A DNA stretch of 64,000 bases from the NCBI RefSeq assembly GCF_019879105.1, contig NZ_CP082249.1, positions 3,410,001 through 3,474,000 of the forward strand. The letters are read 5' to 3'. Of the stretch, positions 35,371 through 45,043 are shown piece by piece. Source of the DNA: Natrinema sp. SYSU A 869. GTDB taxonomy: Archaea > Halobacteriota > Halobacteria > Halobacteriales > Natrialbaceae. The notes beneath the pieces are model-generated. The model did not search any database. It worked only from the letters and a program-made list of their open reading frames with translations, and was not told where the DNA came from. Every line of letters starts with the position of its first letter. Position 1 is the stretch's first letter. A program made the translations under genes and the position numbers.

Positions 35371-38343
35371 CTATTCAACCCCTGATGACGCCTTTGCCGG
35401 TACCCCGATCTCGTCGAACACGACATCGAAGAGCGTCCGCTGGACGGTCCGGACGTGGCGGTAGAACGCTGCCGGCGAAATATCGAGCGTGTCGGCGACG
35501 TCTTCGCCCGAATTCTCGCGTGGCGATTCGAAGTAGCCGCCGTAGTACGCGAGCTGGACCACCTCGAGCTGGCGGTCGGTGAGTTGCTCGCGCAGTTTCG
35601 ATCGGAAGTCGCGCGGCGTCGTCCGCTCGACGGTCCGTTTGGAGCGCAGTTCGACATCCGAGAACGCCGTCGAAACGATATCGGCGCTCTCCCTCGCGTC
35701 GACGGATCGCGGAACGTCGACGACGACCCGGGTGCTCGAGGTGGTCGCCTCGATGCCCTGTAACACCACTCCGTGATCCGCGAATCGGTGGACGAGAACT
35801 GGCCGTGAGAGGTCCAAGAGGATCGCCCCGCCGAGACCGTCGTCGTCCCCGCCACTTGCTCCGCCGCTGCTGACGACCTGTGCGCGCTCGACGCCGACGA
35901 GTGCTTCGGCTGCAGTCACAACGGTTTCCGGCGACGCACCGTCGACGGTCGCGAACACTGATGTCCCGTTCTCGTGCTGGCGAATGCCTCCGTCGAAAGA
36001 AAGCATGCAGTCAGTCCGGCGGGCGAGCTGAGCGAAGACGAACGAGTCGTCGGCCACCTCGAACTCGAGTCGCGTCCTCGCGTCGGAGACCAGTGCGTGC
36101 TTGCGCTCGACCGCGGCAATCGCCGAGGCGATCGTCTCCCCGAGTTCCGCGAGGACGGCACGGATCATGTCGTCGAACGCCTCCGGCCGATCGGCGTAGA
36201 CGGTCAACACCCCGTACGTGAACTCGTCGTAGGACAGTGGGACGCTCACCGCGGACTGGTACTCGCGGGCGAGCGCCGCCGACCGCCACGGCTCGTCGCG
36301 GAGCCCGTCGACGACGTTCGGCACGACGGTCACGTCCCGTTCGATCGCCGTCCTGACTGCAGGTTCGCTCGAGTCAGCGAGCGAGAGCGACACGCTGTCG
36401 ATATACGCCGGTCCCTCGGTCGCGCCACCGTGAGCGTGTGACTCGAGGCGGTCGCCGTCGGCGTCAAGCTGGCCGATCCACGCGAACGAGAACCGGTCGG
36501 CGGCCGTGAGCCGATCGCAGACAGCGTGTTCGATCTCGTCGCGGGTCTCCGCTCGAACCAGTGCCTGATCAAGGTCCCTGATGATCTCGTTGATCCCGTT
36601 AAGGCGGGTAAGCTGTCGGTTCCGGCGCTCGAGTTCCCGGTCTCGCTCGCGCAGCGTTCGCTCCCGTTCGACCCGGTCGAGTGCGGCTTCCGCGGTCGCC
36701 GCTACCAGATCAGTCAGTTCGCGAGAGACATCGTCGAAGGCGTCCTGTTCCGGAGAGCCGACGACGAAGACGCCGTGATCTCCCAGCGGGACGTACGCGG
36801 CGCTTTGCAGGTCCGTTCCGCGGTTCGAGAGCGACGGGGCGTCGTGAACGTCCGCGAAGAACCGACTCTCGCCGTCGACGAAGACGCGGCCGGGGAGCGT
36901 ATCGGTCGTCGCTCGATGGTCGCGGACTGGCCCATGTATCCGCTCCATTCCCGGAGAGGTCGCAGCCGCTCGTAACACGTTCTCGTCCGTGTCGAACAGG
37001 TATGCGGCGCTGGCCTCGAGGTCGAGCACGTCCGTCGCGTCGTCAACGATACTGTTGGCGATCTCGTGATCGGTTTCAGCGTACAGGAGTTCGCGGGCGG
37101 TCCGATGGAGCGCTGTCAGCGCCTCTTCACGGCGCTTTCGCTTCGTCACATCCCGGCAGCTATAGAGGGTTGTCCCGCTCTGAATCGAGACCTCGCGAAC
37201 GTTGACCAGCAGTGTGTGCTCGCGGCCCGCCCGGTCGGTCGTCGTACACTCGATGTTTGTTAGCACGCCCTCCTCCTCGAGGGTATCGCGGTCGAAGAGA
37301 TCCGGTCCGAGCAGTTCGTCGATCGTCCCCATCTCGTGGATCTCATCGTCCGAATAGCCGAAAATGAAGTGGACATTCGGACAGACGTAGGTAAACGCCC
37401 CGTCGTCGTCGGTAATGAGGATGGTATCGGTCATATTGTTGAGCGTCACCCGGTGGAGCACCTCGGACTCGCGCAACTCCCGCTCGAGTTGGGTGCGTTC
37501 GGTGATGTCGGTCGCCCGCGCGAGCAGCGAGACGATGTCGCCGGACTCGTTGCGGACTGGCCGAACAGTGACTTCGAACGTGTGAGTCTCGTTTGAATCT
37601 GTAAACTTGCCCGAAGGGGCGCTCACGTCCCGTTCGGCCGAACCAGCGCCGTCGGCGCGAACCCGTGTCAGTTCCCGGTGTGCGACCTCGCCGGCCGCCG
37701 CCCGTTCGATCGCGTCCTCGATTGCCGCTCCCCCATCGGCGGTACACCGCCACCAGGGCAGGTCCCGTAACGGCCGGCCGCGAACGTCGCTCGCGGCCGC
37801 GTCGATCGCCTCGAGTGCCGGCTCGTTGGTTCGTCGAACGGTTCCGTCCGTCTCCAGCACCCACGAGTACGTCTCCGGATCCTCAAAGATGGCGTCGAAC
37901 CGGCGAGCGCGTTCCCGTCGGCGTCGTCGTTCACGGCCCGTCGAGAGCGCCCGCTTGATCGCCCCTTGGCACTCCTCGATCGAGTCGTCAGTGGTGCCGT
38001 CGCGTGGAACGTACGCCGTGACGCCCGCGGCGATCGCCTCACTGGCCAGCGACTCGTCGCCATCGACCGGCGCGAGCACGACCGGGAGAGCGGGATCGCA
38101 CTCGCGCTCACGAACCGCCTCGAGGAGATCGAGTCCGGTCATCGCTGCGTCCGGCAGGGACTGCGCGGTCAGGAGACAGTCGACGGGGCGGCTCTCGAGG
38201 TGCTCGAGCGCAGCGGCTGCACTCGACACCATGGTCACGTCAGTTGCCTTGTCCTCGAGCGCGTCCGGTGACATACCGGTTCTTGTCTCGGGAGGCGAGA
38301 CGACGAGGAGCCGGGCGTCGTCGAGCGTTCGTGCGGAAGCCAT
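35371..38343 (-). CDS. Bat-type multi-sensor transcriptional regulator
   Basis: 990 residues. Order: receiver-like domain (about 8-125; LLVVSPPETRTG, PVVLAPVDGDESL), PAS (about 150-270), PAS (285-395; HRVTLNNMTDTILITDDDG), GAF (410-560; ARELLYAETDHEIANSIV), coiled coil (RERDRELERRNRQL), second GAF (590-735), a bacterio-opsin-activator domain, and C-terminal HTH_10 (RSKLREQLTDRQLEVVQLAYYGGYFESPRE ... PAAFYRHVRTVQRTLF). The receiver Asp is not obvious, so phosphorylation is uncertain. A longer start at 38379 is possible. Confidence 0.9.
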   Translation of the reverse strand: MASARTLDDARLLVVSPPETRTGMSPDALEDKATDVTMVSSAAAALEHLESRPVDCLLTAQSLPDAAMTGLDLLEAVRERECDPALPVVLAPVDGDESLASEAIAAGVTAYVPRDGTTDDSIEECQGAIKRALSTGRERRRRRERARRFDAIFEDPETYSWVLETDGTVRRTNEPALEAIDAAASDVRGRPLRDLPWWRCTADGGAAIEDAIERAAAGEVAHRELTRVRADGAGSAERDVSAPSGKFTDSNETHTFEVTVRPVRNESGDIVSLLARATDITERTQLERELRESEVLHRVTLNNMTDTILITDDDGAFTYVCPNVHFIFGYSDDEIHEMGTIDELLGPDLFDRDTLEEEGVLTNIECTTTDRAGREHTLLVNVREVSIQSGTTLYSCRDVTKRKRREEALTALHRTARELLYAETDHEIANSIVDDATDVLDLEASAAYLFDTDENVLRAAATSPGMERIHGPVRDHRATTDTLPGRVFVDGESRFFADVHDAPSLSNRGTDLQSAAYVPLGDHGVFVVGSPEQDAFDDVSRELTDLVAATAEAALDRVERERTLRERDRELERRNRQLTRLNGINEIIRDLDQALVRAETRDEIEHAVCDRLTAADRFSFAWIGQLDADGDRLESHAHGGATEGPAYIDSVSLSLADSSEPAVRTAIERDVTVVPNVVDGLRDEPWRSAALAREYQSAVSVPLSYDEFTYGVLTVYADRPEAFDDMIRAVLAELGETIASAIAAVERKHALVSDARTRLEFEVADDSFVFAQLARRTDCMLSFDGGIRQHENGTSVFATVDGASPETVVTAAEALVGVERAQVVSSGGASGGDDDGLGGAILLDLSRPVLVHRFADHGVVLQGIEATTSSTRVVVDVPRSVDARESADIVSTAFSDVELRSKRTVERTTPRDFRSKLREQLTDRQLEVVQLAYYGGYFESPRENSGEDVADTLDISPAAFYRHVRTVQRTLFDVVFDEIGVPAKASSGVE

Positions 38344-38439
38344 TCGTTCCCGGTACGTCCTCCTGCCGATAGAACCCATCGTTCCGGTTGCACTCGCTGC
38401 GACCGACACCCGTTCACCGCTCGGGGGCGTAGGTCGGGT

Positions 38440-39102
38440 ATGCGCGTTGCCGTCACCGTCGACGATCGGGAGCCCGCTGGGCTCGTCGAGGCAGTTCGGA
38501 CTCACTCCGATGTCACAGCGGTGGCCGTCGACCGGCTGCAGTCTGGTGATCTCGCGATCGATTCGGTCGGATTCGAACGCAAGACGCTCCGTGACTACGT
38601 CACCAGCGCCATGGGTCGGCACGGGTCGGACCTCTCGGATCAGGTCGAGCGGATGGCCGCCGCGTACGACCACTCGTACGTCCTGCTCGAGGGTGATTTC
38701 GATGACCTCGAGTCGCTTCGAACCAACGTCTCGCCGGCGTCGATCCGTGGATCGATGGCGTCGATCACCGCTCGGCAGGGGGTGCCCGTCATCCCCTGTA
38801 CGGATCGCCGGCAGCTGATCGATTTCGCGATCCGACTCGGGCGGAAACACGCGGAAGAGCCAACGAATAGCCAACTACCGGTCGGCTCGGTGCCGAGTCG
38901 ACGCGAACCCACGACGAAGCGGATGTACGGCTGTATCGACGGAATCGGCCCCGAAATCGCGGCCACGCTATACGATCGGTATCCGACCGTCGAAGCGCTG
39001 CTTGGGGCGAGTGTCGACGAACTCGTGGAAATCGACGGCATCGGGCCTACGCGAGCGGCCACGATCCATACGGCGTTTCGCGATGACGGGACGGAGCGCT
39101 GA
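38440..39102 (+). CDS. Stand-alone XPF/ERCC4-type nuclease
   Basis: 220 residues. ERCC4 nuclease domain with VDDRE (about 7-11) and the GFERK catalytic segment (about 44-48), then SDQVERMAAAYDHSYVLLEGDF. After a linker come two helix-hairpin-helix motifs (CIDGIGPEIAATLYDRYP and EIDGIGPTRAATI). This is the nuclease-HhH arrangement of XPF/Mus81/Hef without a helicase domain, acting on branched DNA. It starts head-to-head with the Bat-type regulator. Confidence 0.88.
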   Translation: MRVAVTVDDREPAGLVEAVRTHSDVTAVAVDRLQSGDLAIDSVGFERKTLRDYVTSAMGRHGSDLSDQVERMAAAYDHSYVLLEGDFDDLESLRTNVSPASIRGSMASITARQGVPVIPCTDRRQLIDFAIRLGRKHAEEPTNSQLPVGSVPSRREPTTKRMYGCIDGIGPEIAATLYDRYPTVEALLGASVDELVEIDGIGPTRAATIHTAFRDDGTER

Positions 39103-39145
39103 GCCCGCCGTGGGTTCGTACTGCGAAAAAATCAACCGAAGCGGC

Positions 39146-39319
39146 TTACCGGTTCTCCGCGACAGCGACGGCTCCGGCCTCGGACATAGCGATCCAGGCG
39201 TCGTCTTGAGCGATATCAGCAATGACGAAATGTGATCGACCGTCAATCTCGTCGATCGCCGCAACTACGTCGCTTGACCCGTCCACTTCTCGTCCGACCG
39301 ATGTCGCTTCGGGTGCCAT
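39146..39319 (-). CDS. Small conserved haloarchaeal protein (57 aa)
   Basis: Compact domain: MAPEATSVG, then DVVAAIDEIDGRSHFVIADIAQDDAWIAM, a pattern met in short haloarchaeal proteins of unknown function. Start at 39319 is preferred; 39346 and 39400 are in frame. Confidence 0.65.
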   Translation of the reverse strand: MAPEATSVGREVDGSSDVVAAIDEIDGRSHFVIADIAQDDAWIAMSEAGAVAVAENR

Positions 39320-39487
39320 ATTGAGGTATCTCTCCACAGACACCATGAATGTTTCGGAGTGAGGATGATAAGTAGTTGGACATTGGATATAATGTGCCAT
39401 TTTCGTTTAATCTCTAAACAAATTCCCGATGACATTCAAATGTTGGAACCTATAATGTGGCAGTCATAGCGTCATCGAACGAGATCG

Positions 39488-39694
39488 TTACTCGTCGGGG
39501 ACAACCGACTGAACGTGACCGACGACACCGCTTTTCAGTTTCACGTGGGCCCCTTCGGGCTCGTCGCTGTAGATCGTCCCAACCTCGCCGATGATCGGCT
39601 CCGTGTCCTCGGACTGGGGGTCCGCGTCGTCCTGAACAATTTCGACGGTCATCCCCTGCCGCAGCTCTTCGGCGGTCGGTCGTTCGTTGGACAT
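39488..39694 (-). CDS. YwbE-like small beta protein (DUF2196)
   Basis: 68 residues: PTAEELRQGMTVEIVQDD ... GEVGTIYSDEPEGAHVKLKSGVVGHVQSVV, an all-beta KOW/SH3-like fold of the DUF2196 type. Function unknown, possibly RNA-binding. Confidence 0.75.
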   Translation of the reverse strand: MSNERPTAEELRQGMTVEIVQDDADPQSEDTEPIIGEVGTIYSDEPEGAHVKLKSGVVGHVQSVVPDE

Positions 39695-40061
39695 GGCCGG
39701 AGGTGGGCCCGGTATCTGGAAAAACGTGGTGCCTGCACTTGCTACAGTTGAGGGGTCTGTGGAGACATGCCCCGGTTCTGTTATTCGCCGTCTCGAGGAC
39801 GTATTCGTCCGCTCGAGGGAGAATTAGGGATTCCGGGTTGGTCGCAGTACCACCGGTATCGTGATCTCTGATAAACACTTCACCGAGGTGCTTATCCGGC
39901 TGTATCCAGTTTCTGTGGGTAGCAACTGAAGAGACATGGGAACGGTTGGGAGCGACTCCCAGCCGGTGACGCACCCGTCAACCGGCGTGTGAACCTACCG
40001 GCCGTATTCGTCTCTATGGCCGGGAAGATGACGAACGAATGACTGCGATCCAGATATAATA
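39695..40061. other. Gap between DUF2196 gene and sensor kinase
   Basis: 367 bases; both flanking genes diverge from it. An AT-rich cagatataataatg sequence directly before ATG 40062 probably includes the kinase promoter or leader. Nothing else seen. Confidence 0.4.
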
Positions 40062-42461
40062 ATGAGTCAACCTATACGAACCGCCGAGAACGATATTCTC
40101 GGACTCGAAACCGGTCTCGAAGCGCTCCGAGCGAGTCCGGAGTTCCAGGGTCCCATCGAACCGGCCCCCGAACACAGCTCGTACGATCATCTCGCATTAC
40201 TCTACGAGACGCAAGCTGAACAGTTCGCAGCAGCGATTCCCTACATCAAGCAGGGTCTCGATCGCGGCGAACGCTGTCTCTACATCGCCGACGAGAACGA
40301 CACCGCAGCGGTGCTCGAGGCCCTTCGCGACGCCGACGTTGATGTCGACAGCGCGCTCGAGTCCGGTGCGCTCACGATGCACACCGCACAGGAGTCCTAT
40401 CTCCGGAACGGCGCGTTCGAACCCGACGACATGATCGCGTTCCTCTCCGATGCGATCGACGAGGCCACGACGGAATACGAGGGGCTCCGGATCACCGGCG
40501 AGATGACCTGGGTATTCGGCGACGACCCGCCGCTCGAGGAACTCATCGAGTACGAGAGCAAACTCAACCGCGTTCTCCCGGACGCGAACGGGATCGCACT
40601 CTGTCAGTACAATCGCGAGCGGTTTCCCGCGGAGATCATTCGCGATGTCATCAAGACGCATCCCCACCTGATCTACGACAACACGGTCTGTCAGAACTTC
40701 TACTACACGCCGCCCGAGGAGTTCTTTGGGCCCGATCAACCGGAGCGCGAAATCGACCGAATGATGGGGACGCTGCTAGACCGGACTGAAGCGCGCGCCG
40801 GGTTGCAAGACCACCAGCAGCACCTCGAGCGACAACAAGAAATCACGAACAACTCCGATCGCTCGTTCGAGGAAAAACTGCAGGATCTCTTCGAACTCGG
40901 CTGCGAGCGGTTCGACCTCGAACTCGGGGCGATGGCTCAAGTCGACATCGACGACGACCGGTTCGAGATTGAGTACGTCAGCGACGATCACGATCACTTC
41001 GAACCCGGCGTCGAACTCCCCCTGTCGGAAACCTACTGCACTGTCGCCACCGAGATCAAAGCCGCCGGAAGCGTGTCAAACCCGGAAGAAGACGGATACG
41101 ACGATATCACCGTCTACAATGAGTATGGGATTCGAGCGTATCTCGGCACCTACATCCCCGTCGAAGGCGGCGACGACCGGACGTTCTTCTTCGTTTCCTC
41201 CGACCGGCGCGACAAGGAGTTTACGGACGACGAACTAACGTTCCACCGCCTGCTGGGCCAGTGGGTGCAATACCAACTGGAGCAGACCCAACGGGAGTCC
41301 CACGAGCGCATGCTGTACGAGATCGCGGCCGACCCCGATCGCTCGTTCGACGAGAAGATACAGGCAATGTTCGAACTGGGCTGTGAACGGTTCGATCTCG
41401 ATCTCGGCGGGTTGGCTCGCGTCGATCCCGCGACCGATTCGTTCGAAGTGGAAGCCGTAAGCGGCGACCACGACCACCTCACGCCCGGCGCACAGGCCCC
41501 GCTCTCGGAAACCTACTGTCGGTTGATCGCCGACGATGAACCGACGGCCGAGGTGACGGATCCAATCGATGCCGGATTCGGCGGCACCCTCGCCTACGAC
41601 GAGTTCGGCGTCGAAACGTACCTCGGAACGCAAATCGAACTCGCGAACGAGTCCGACCGGACGTTCTTCTTCGTCGACTCGGAGCCACACGACCGAGAGT
41701 TTACTGACGCCGAACGGACGTTTCATCACCTGATGGCGCAGTGGGTCCAGTACGAACTCGAGCGAAAGCGACGCGAACGAGCGCTCGAGGAATCGAACGA
41801 GCGCTTAGAGCAGTTCGCCTACGCCGCTTCACACGACCTGCAAGAGCCCCTGCGGATGGTGACGAGCTACCTCCAATTGCTCGAGAACCGGTACGGCGAT
41901 GCCTTCGACGAGGACGGCGAGGAGTTCCTCGCGTACGCCGTCGACGGGGCCGAGCGGATGCGCGAAATGATTGACGGCTTGCTCGAGTACTCTCGCATCG
42001 AAACGCGGGGTGATCCGTTCGAACCGATGGAACTGGAGACGGTTCTCGAGGACGTCCTCGCGGATCTACAGCTACAGATCGAGGAGAGCGACGCCGAGAT
42101 TACGACGGAACAACTCCCCCGCGTCAGGGGCGACGCGAGCCAGTTGCGGCAGGTCCTCCAGAACTTGCTGTGCAACGCGATCACGTACAGCGGGGACGAC
42201 CCGCCGCGGGTTCACGTCGATGCGAAACGTCGAGGACGAGAGTGGGTGATCTCGGTCCGCGACGAGGGGATCGGGATCGATCCCGATGATCACGACCGAG
42301 TGTTCACGGTCTTCGACCGACTCCATAGCTGCGAAGAGTACGACGGAACGGGTATCGGACTCGCGCTCTGCCAGCGTATCATCGAGCGCCACGACGGCGA
42401 ACTCTGGGTCGACTCCGATCCCGGTGAGGGATCGACGTTTTCGTTTACGCTTCCCGCGTGA
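40062..42461 (+). CDS. MEDS-GAF-GAF sensor histidine kinase
   Basis: 799 residues. N-terminal MEDS (DcmR-type) sensory domain (about 44-215; YDHLALLYETQAEQFAAAIPYIKQGLDRGERCLYIADE). Two consecutive GAF domains (about 265-420 and 425-580) are clearly internal duplicates, sharing ELGCERFDL, LPLSETYC and DRTFFFV. HisKA follows with His in AASHDLQEP (about 590), then HATPase_c with NLLCNAITYS, DEGIGIDP and GTGIGLAL. Cytoplasmic, no membrane segment. The kinase module is nearly the same as that at 3-932. No receiver gene adjacent. Confidence 0.92.
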   Translation: MSQPIRTAENDILGLETGLEALRASPEFQGPIEPAPEHSSYDHLALLYETQAEQFAAAIPYIKQGLDRGERCLYIADENDTAAVLEALRDADVDVDSALESGALTMHTAQESYLRNGAFEPDDMIAFLSDAIDEATTEYEGLRITGEMTWVFGDDPPLEELIEYESKLNRVLPDANGIALCQYNRERFPAEIIRDVIKTHPHLIYDNTVCQNFYYTPPEEFFGPDQPEREIDRMMGTLLDRTEARAGLQDHQQHLERQQEITNNSDRSFEEKLQDLFELGCERFDLELGAMAQVDIDDDRFEIEYVSDDHDHFEPGVELPLSETYCTVATEIKAAGSVSNPEEDGYDDITVYNEYGIRAYLGTYIPVEGGDDRTFFFVSSDRRDKEFTDDELTFHRLLGQWVQYQLEQTQRESHERMLYEIAADPDRSFDEKIQAMFELGCERFDLDLGGLARVDPATDSFEVEAVSGDHDHLTPGAQAPLSETYCRLIADDEPTAEVTDPIDAGFGGTLAYDEFGVETYLGTQIELANESDRTFFFVDSEPHDREFTDAERTFHHLMAQWVQYELERKRRERALEESNERLEQFAYAASHDLQEPLRMVTSYLQLLENRYGDAFDEDGEEFLAYAVDGAERMREMIDGLLEYSRIETRGDPFEPMELETVLEDVLADLQLQIEESDAEITTEQLPRVRGDASQLRQVLQNLLCNAITYSGDDPPRVHVDAKRRGREWVISVRDEGIGIDPDDHDRVFTVFDRLHSCEEYDGTGIGLALCQRIIERHDGELWVDSDPGEGSTFSFTLPA

Positions 42462-42535
42462 TCGACGAGCCGTGCGAGGACCCGTGCATCGAACCATCCG
42501 CTACCGCGATCACGGGATCCGGATCGTGCCGCGGA

Positions 42536-42937
42536 TTACTCGTCCTCGAACTCGAGGGCGACGGAGTTGATGCAGTATCGCTTGCCGGTCGGGTCGGGGC
42601 CGTCCTCGAAGACGTGGCCGAGATGGCCGCCGCAGTTCGCACAGACAACCTCGGTGCGGCGCATGCCGTGGCTGGTGTCGGTTCGGGTTTCGACTCGGTC
42701 GTCGTCGACGTCGTAGAAACTGGGCCAGCCACAACTGGAGTCGAACTTGGTCTCCGAATCGAAGAGTTCGGCTCCGCAGCCGGCACAAGCGTAGGAGCCG
42801 TCGTCCTTGTGATCGACGTACTCGCCGCTGAACGGCGTCTCGGTGCCCGCCTCGCGGAGAATTCGATACTCCTCATCGCTCAGTCGTTCGCGCCACTCGT
42901 CGTCGCTCGTCGGGGCGTGATCTGCCTCGTTGCTCAT
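42536..42937 (-). CDS. msrB: Peptide-methionine (R)-S-oxide reductase
   Basis: 133 residues. Two zinc CxxC pairs (CAGC, CANC), SCGWPSFYD, and the catalytic Cys in [10 protein letters not shown] near the C-terminus. Repairs methionine-R-sulfoxide. Start at 42937 (MSNEADHAP). Confidence 0.95.
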   Translation of the reverse strand: MSNEADHAPTSDDEWRERLSDEEYRILREAGTETPFSGEYVDHKDDGSYACAGCGAELFDSETKFDSSCGWPSFYDVDDDRVETRTDTSHGMRRTEVVCANCGGHLGHVFEDGPDPTGKRYCINSVALEFEDE

Positions 42938-43060
42938 AGATACCAGTAGGGGCGAGGCACTCAAGAGTCTGTCTGCGTGGCGACCCGCTCGCCGGTCACT
43001 CGACGAGTCGGGGTGGGGATGGGGACGGCCGCAGCGAACCTGTCGACCCGGGTATCGCGA

Positions 43061-43222
43061 TTACCGACTGGTGATGACGTCCGTACTCCCACAGTCGGGA
43101 CATTGGGTCATTCGGCCCAGTTTCGGGACCGTGATCCGCCGCCACTCGTCGTCCCCGCCGGGTGCTTCGAATCCGCAGTTCCGACACCGTGACCGTTCGT
43201 GTGTCATCTGGTCGCTTACCAT
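43061..43222 (-). CDS. Zinc-ribbon microprotein (53 aa)
   Basis: MVSDQMTHERSRCRNCG ... ITVPKLGRMTQCPDCGS ... ends VITSR. Two CxxC knuckles separated by a beta-hairpin. Upstream of msrB on the same strand with a 123-base gap. Met at codon 6 is an alternative start. Confidence 0.78.
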   Translation of the reverse strand: MVSDQMTHERSRCRNCGFEAPGGDDEWRRITVPKLGRMTQCPDCGSTDVITSR

Positions 43223-43421
43223 GTCTCTGGATATGCCATAGACTCACATAGGAGTTTGTTCGGCCGTCGAAGAACGTCACGGACGCCAATGGGTTGTGCG
43301 ACCGATCGCCGCGTGACGATCGGTCGCGAGTATGTCGTCAGTCAGGGGTTGAGTGTAGACAGGACGACTCGGTCGGGCCGGGTCCAGTGACGCGCCGTCG
43401 TCGACCCAGTTCGGTCGGTCC

Positions 43422-43877
43422 CATCGTTTCATCCTCTCTGAAAACGAGGGCGGAACCATCCTCAAGGTTGCCGCTAACGATGGGCTGGTGGCGGCACTCA
43501 GCGAGTACGGCACAGTAATCTCGGAGCTGATGGTCGCCGATGCCGTCACCGACCTCACCGTTGAACTCCTGAACGGGCGCTCCGCCCGCTCAGCGTACGT
43601 CCTGTTCGAGCGGCGATCCGACCCCGTTGAACCCGTTAGTTGCTACGAGACCGAGGGACCGACGCCCACTCGAGAGGACGCCACGACGCGTCTCGAGTCG
43701 TCGCTGACTGACCGCCAGCTCACGGCGCTTCGGACGGCCTCCTCCGCGAACTGTTTCGAGTGACCCCGCGATGTATCGAGCGAGAAGGTAGCCGAATCAA
43801 TGGACATCTCCCAGTCGATGTTTCACCAGCACCTGCGGACCGCCCAGCGGAAACTGCTCGACAAACTCTTCAAGTAA
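43422..43877 (+). pseudogene. Bat-type HTH regulator remnant with in-frame TGA
   Basis: C-terminal part of a bacterio-opsin-activator protein: RFILSENEGGTILKVAANDGL ... LESSLTDRQLTALRTA, then FE-stop-PRD, then VAESMDISQSMFHQHLRTAQRKLLDKLFK. The TGA at 43761-43763 stands where the family has Trp (FEWPRD). The sequence just before it (SSANC for YLGGY) is also degraded, and no N-terminal sensor domains or start remain. The HTH_10 end is otherwise intact. Confidence 0.85.
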
Positions 43878-43929
43878 TGACAACGCCGCCAGCAGGCCGT
43901 CTCCGGGCCGGCTAAACATAGTGAGGGGT

Positions 43930-43942
43930 GGTTATTTTATAC
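43930..43942 (+). promoter_or_regulatory. TATA-like element upstream of crtB
   Basis: ttattttatacg lies about 60 bases before ATG 43999, which would give a short leader of roughly 30-35 bases. Confidence 0.4.
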
Positions 43943-43998
43943 GTATCTGTCGTACCGTATACATCCGTTCACTGGCGGCAGGGTCAACAGGGCAGAGA

Positions 43999-44952
43999 AT
44001 GCAACAGGAACACATCGACGCAGGCAAGGCGATACAGAAACGGACCGGGAAGACGTTCTATCTCGCAACACGGTTTCTCCCCGAGCGAGTGCGACATGCG
44101 ACCCACGTCCTCTACGCGTTCTTTCGGATCGCCGACGAAGTCGTCGACGCCGCCGCCGATGTCGATCCGGCGACACAGCGGGCCCAACTCGAGGATCTCC
44201 GGGCCAAGGGGCTCGGAGAGCGCGAGCCCGACGACCCGGTGCTCGAGGCGTTCGGGGAACTCCGGGAGCGCTACGGAATCGACGACGAGGAGATCAACAC
44301 GTTCATCGACGCGATGGCGACCGATATCGAAACCAGCCGATACGAGACCTACGGCGACCTCGAGTCCTACATGCGCGGGTCGGCCGCGTCGGTCGGCGTG
44401 ATGATGACCGCGATCATGGAGCCCGACGCCGAGGACGTCGCGATCCCCCACGCCGTCACACTCGGCGAGGCGTTCCAGATGACCAACTTCCTGCGAGACG
44501 TCCGCGAGGACATCCTCGAGCGCGATCGGATCTACGTCCCACAGGAGACGCTTCGGGATCACGGGGTCGACCCGGTACAGATCGAGCGACTCGAGCACTC
44601 CGAGTCGTTCGCGGCAGCGATGGCAGCCGAACTCCAGCGCACGGAGGAACTCTACCGCGAGGGCGTCGCCGGGATCCGGTACCTGCCAGCGGACTGCCAA
44701 CTCCCGGTCTTGCTGGCGGCGGTCCTCTACGCGGAACACCATACCGTCATCCGCAATCAGGGGTACGACGTGCTCTCACGGGAGCCGTCGCTGTCGACGG
44801 CCCGGAAACTGTGGTGTCTCGCGAAGACGCGCTGGCACTGGCACTGGAATCGTGATCCCGAGGCGGTGTTCCAGCGGGTCTCGGCGGTGCCGACGACCGA
44901 ACGCGACCGTCGGAGTCCGGAACATGGGGACAGCGTTCCGACTCAGTCGTAA
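43999..44952 (+). CDS. crtB: Phytoene synthase
   Basis: 317 residues; condenses two geranylgeranyl-PP to phytoene, the first committed carotenoid step. RTGKTFYLATRFLP, first Asp-rich motif in FRIADEVVDAAAD (about 47-51), YMRGSAASVGVMM, second Asp-rich motif in QMTNFLRDVREDI. C-terminus ends in a Trp/His-rich KTRWHWHWNRDPE. Start at 43999. About 1.6 kb from the bacterioruberin genes and on the opposite strand. Confidence 0.95.
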   Translation: MQQEHIDAGKAIQKRTGKTFYLATRFLPERVRHATHVLYAFFRIADEVVDAAADVDPATQRAQLEDLRAKGLGEREPDDPVLEAFGELRERYGIDDEEINTFIDAMATDIETSRYETYGDLESYMRGSAASVGVMMTAIMEPDAEDVAIPHAVTLGEAFQMTNFLRDVREDILERDRIYVPQETLRDHGVDPVQIERLEHSESFAAAMAAELQRTEELYREGVAGIRYLPADCQLPVLLAAVLYAEHHTVIRNQGYDVLSREPSLSTARKLWCLAKTRWHWHWNRDPEAVFQRVSAVPTTERDRRSPEHGDSVPTQS

Positions 44953-45043
44953 TCACTAGGTTATCAAGCCCCACGATATAGTGGCTCTTCTTTCGTCCTT
45001 GTTGGGTTCGAACACTAGCATATGTCCGCAGAGTCGAACTCTA

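Noticed and set aside
39450-39974. 174-codon minus-strand frame upstream of and overlapping the DUF2196 gene
   Set aside because: The DUF2196 gene in another frame accounts for the region; this frame reads as Arg/Gly-rich noise.
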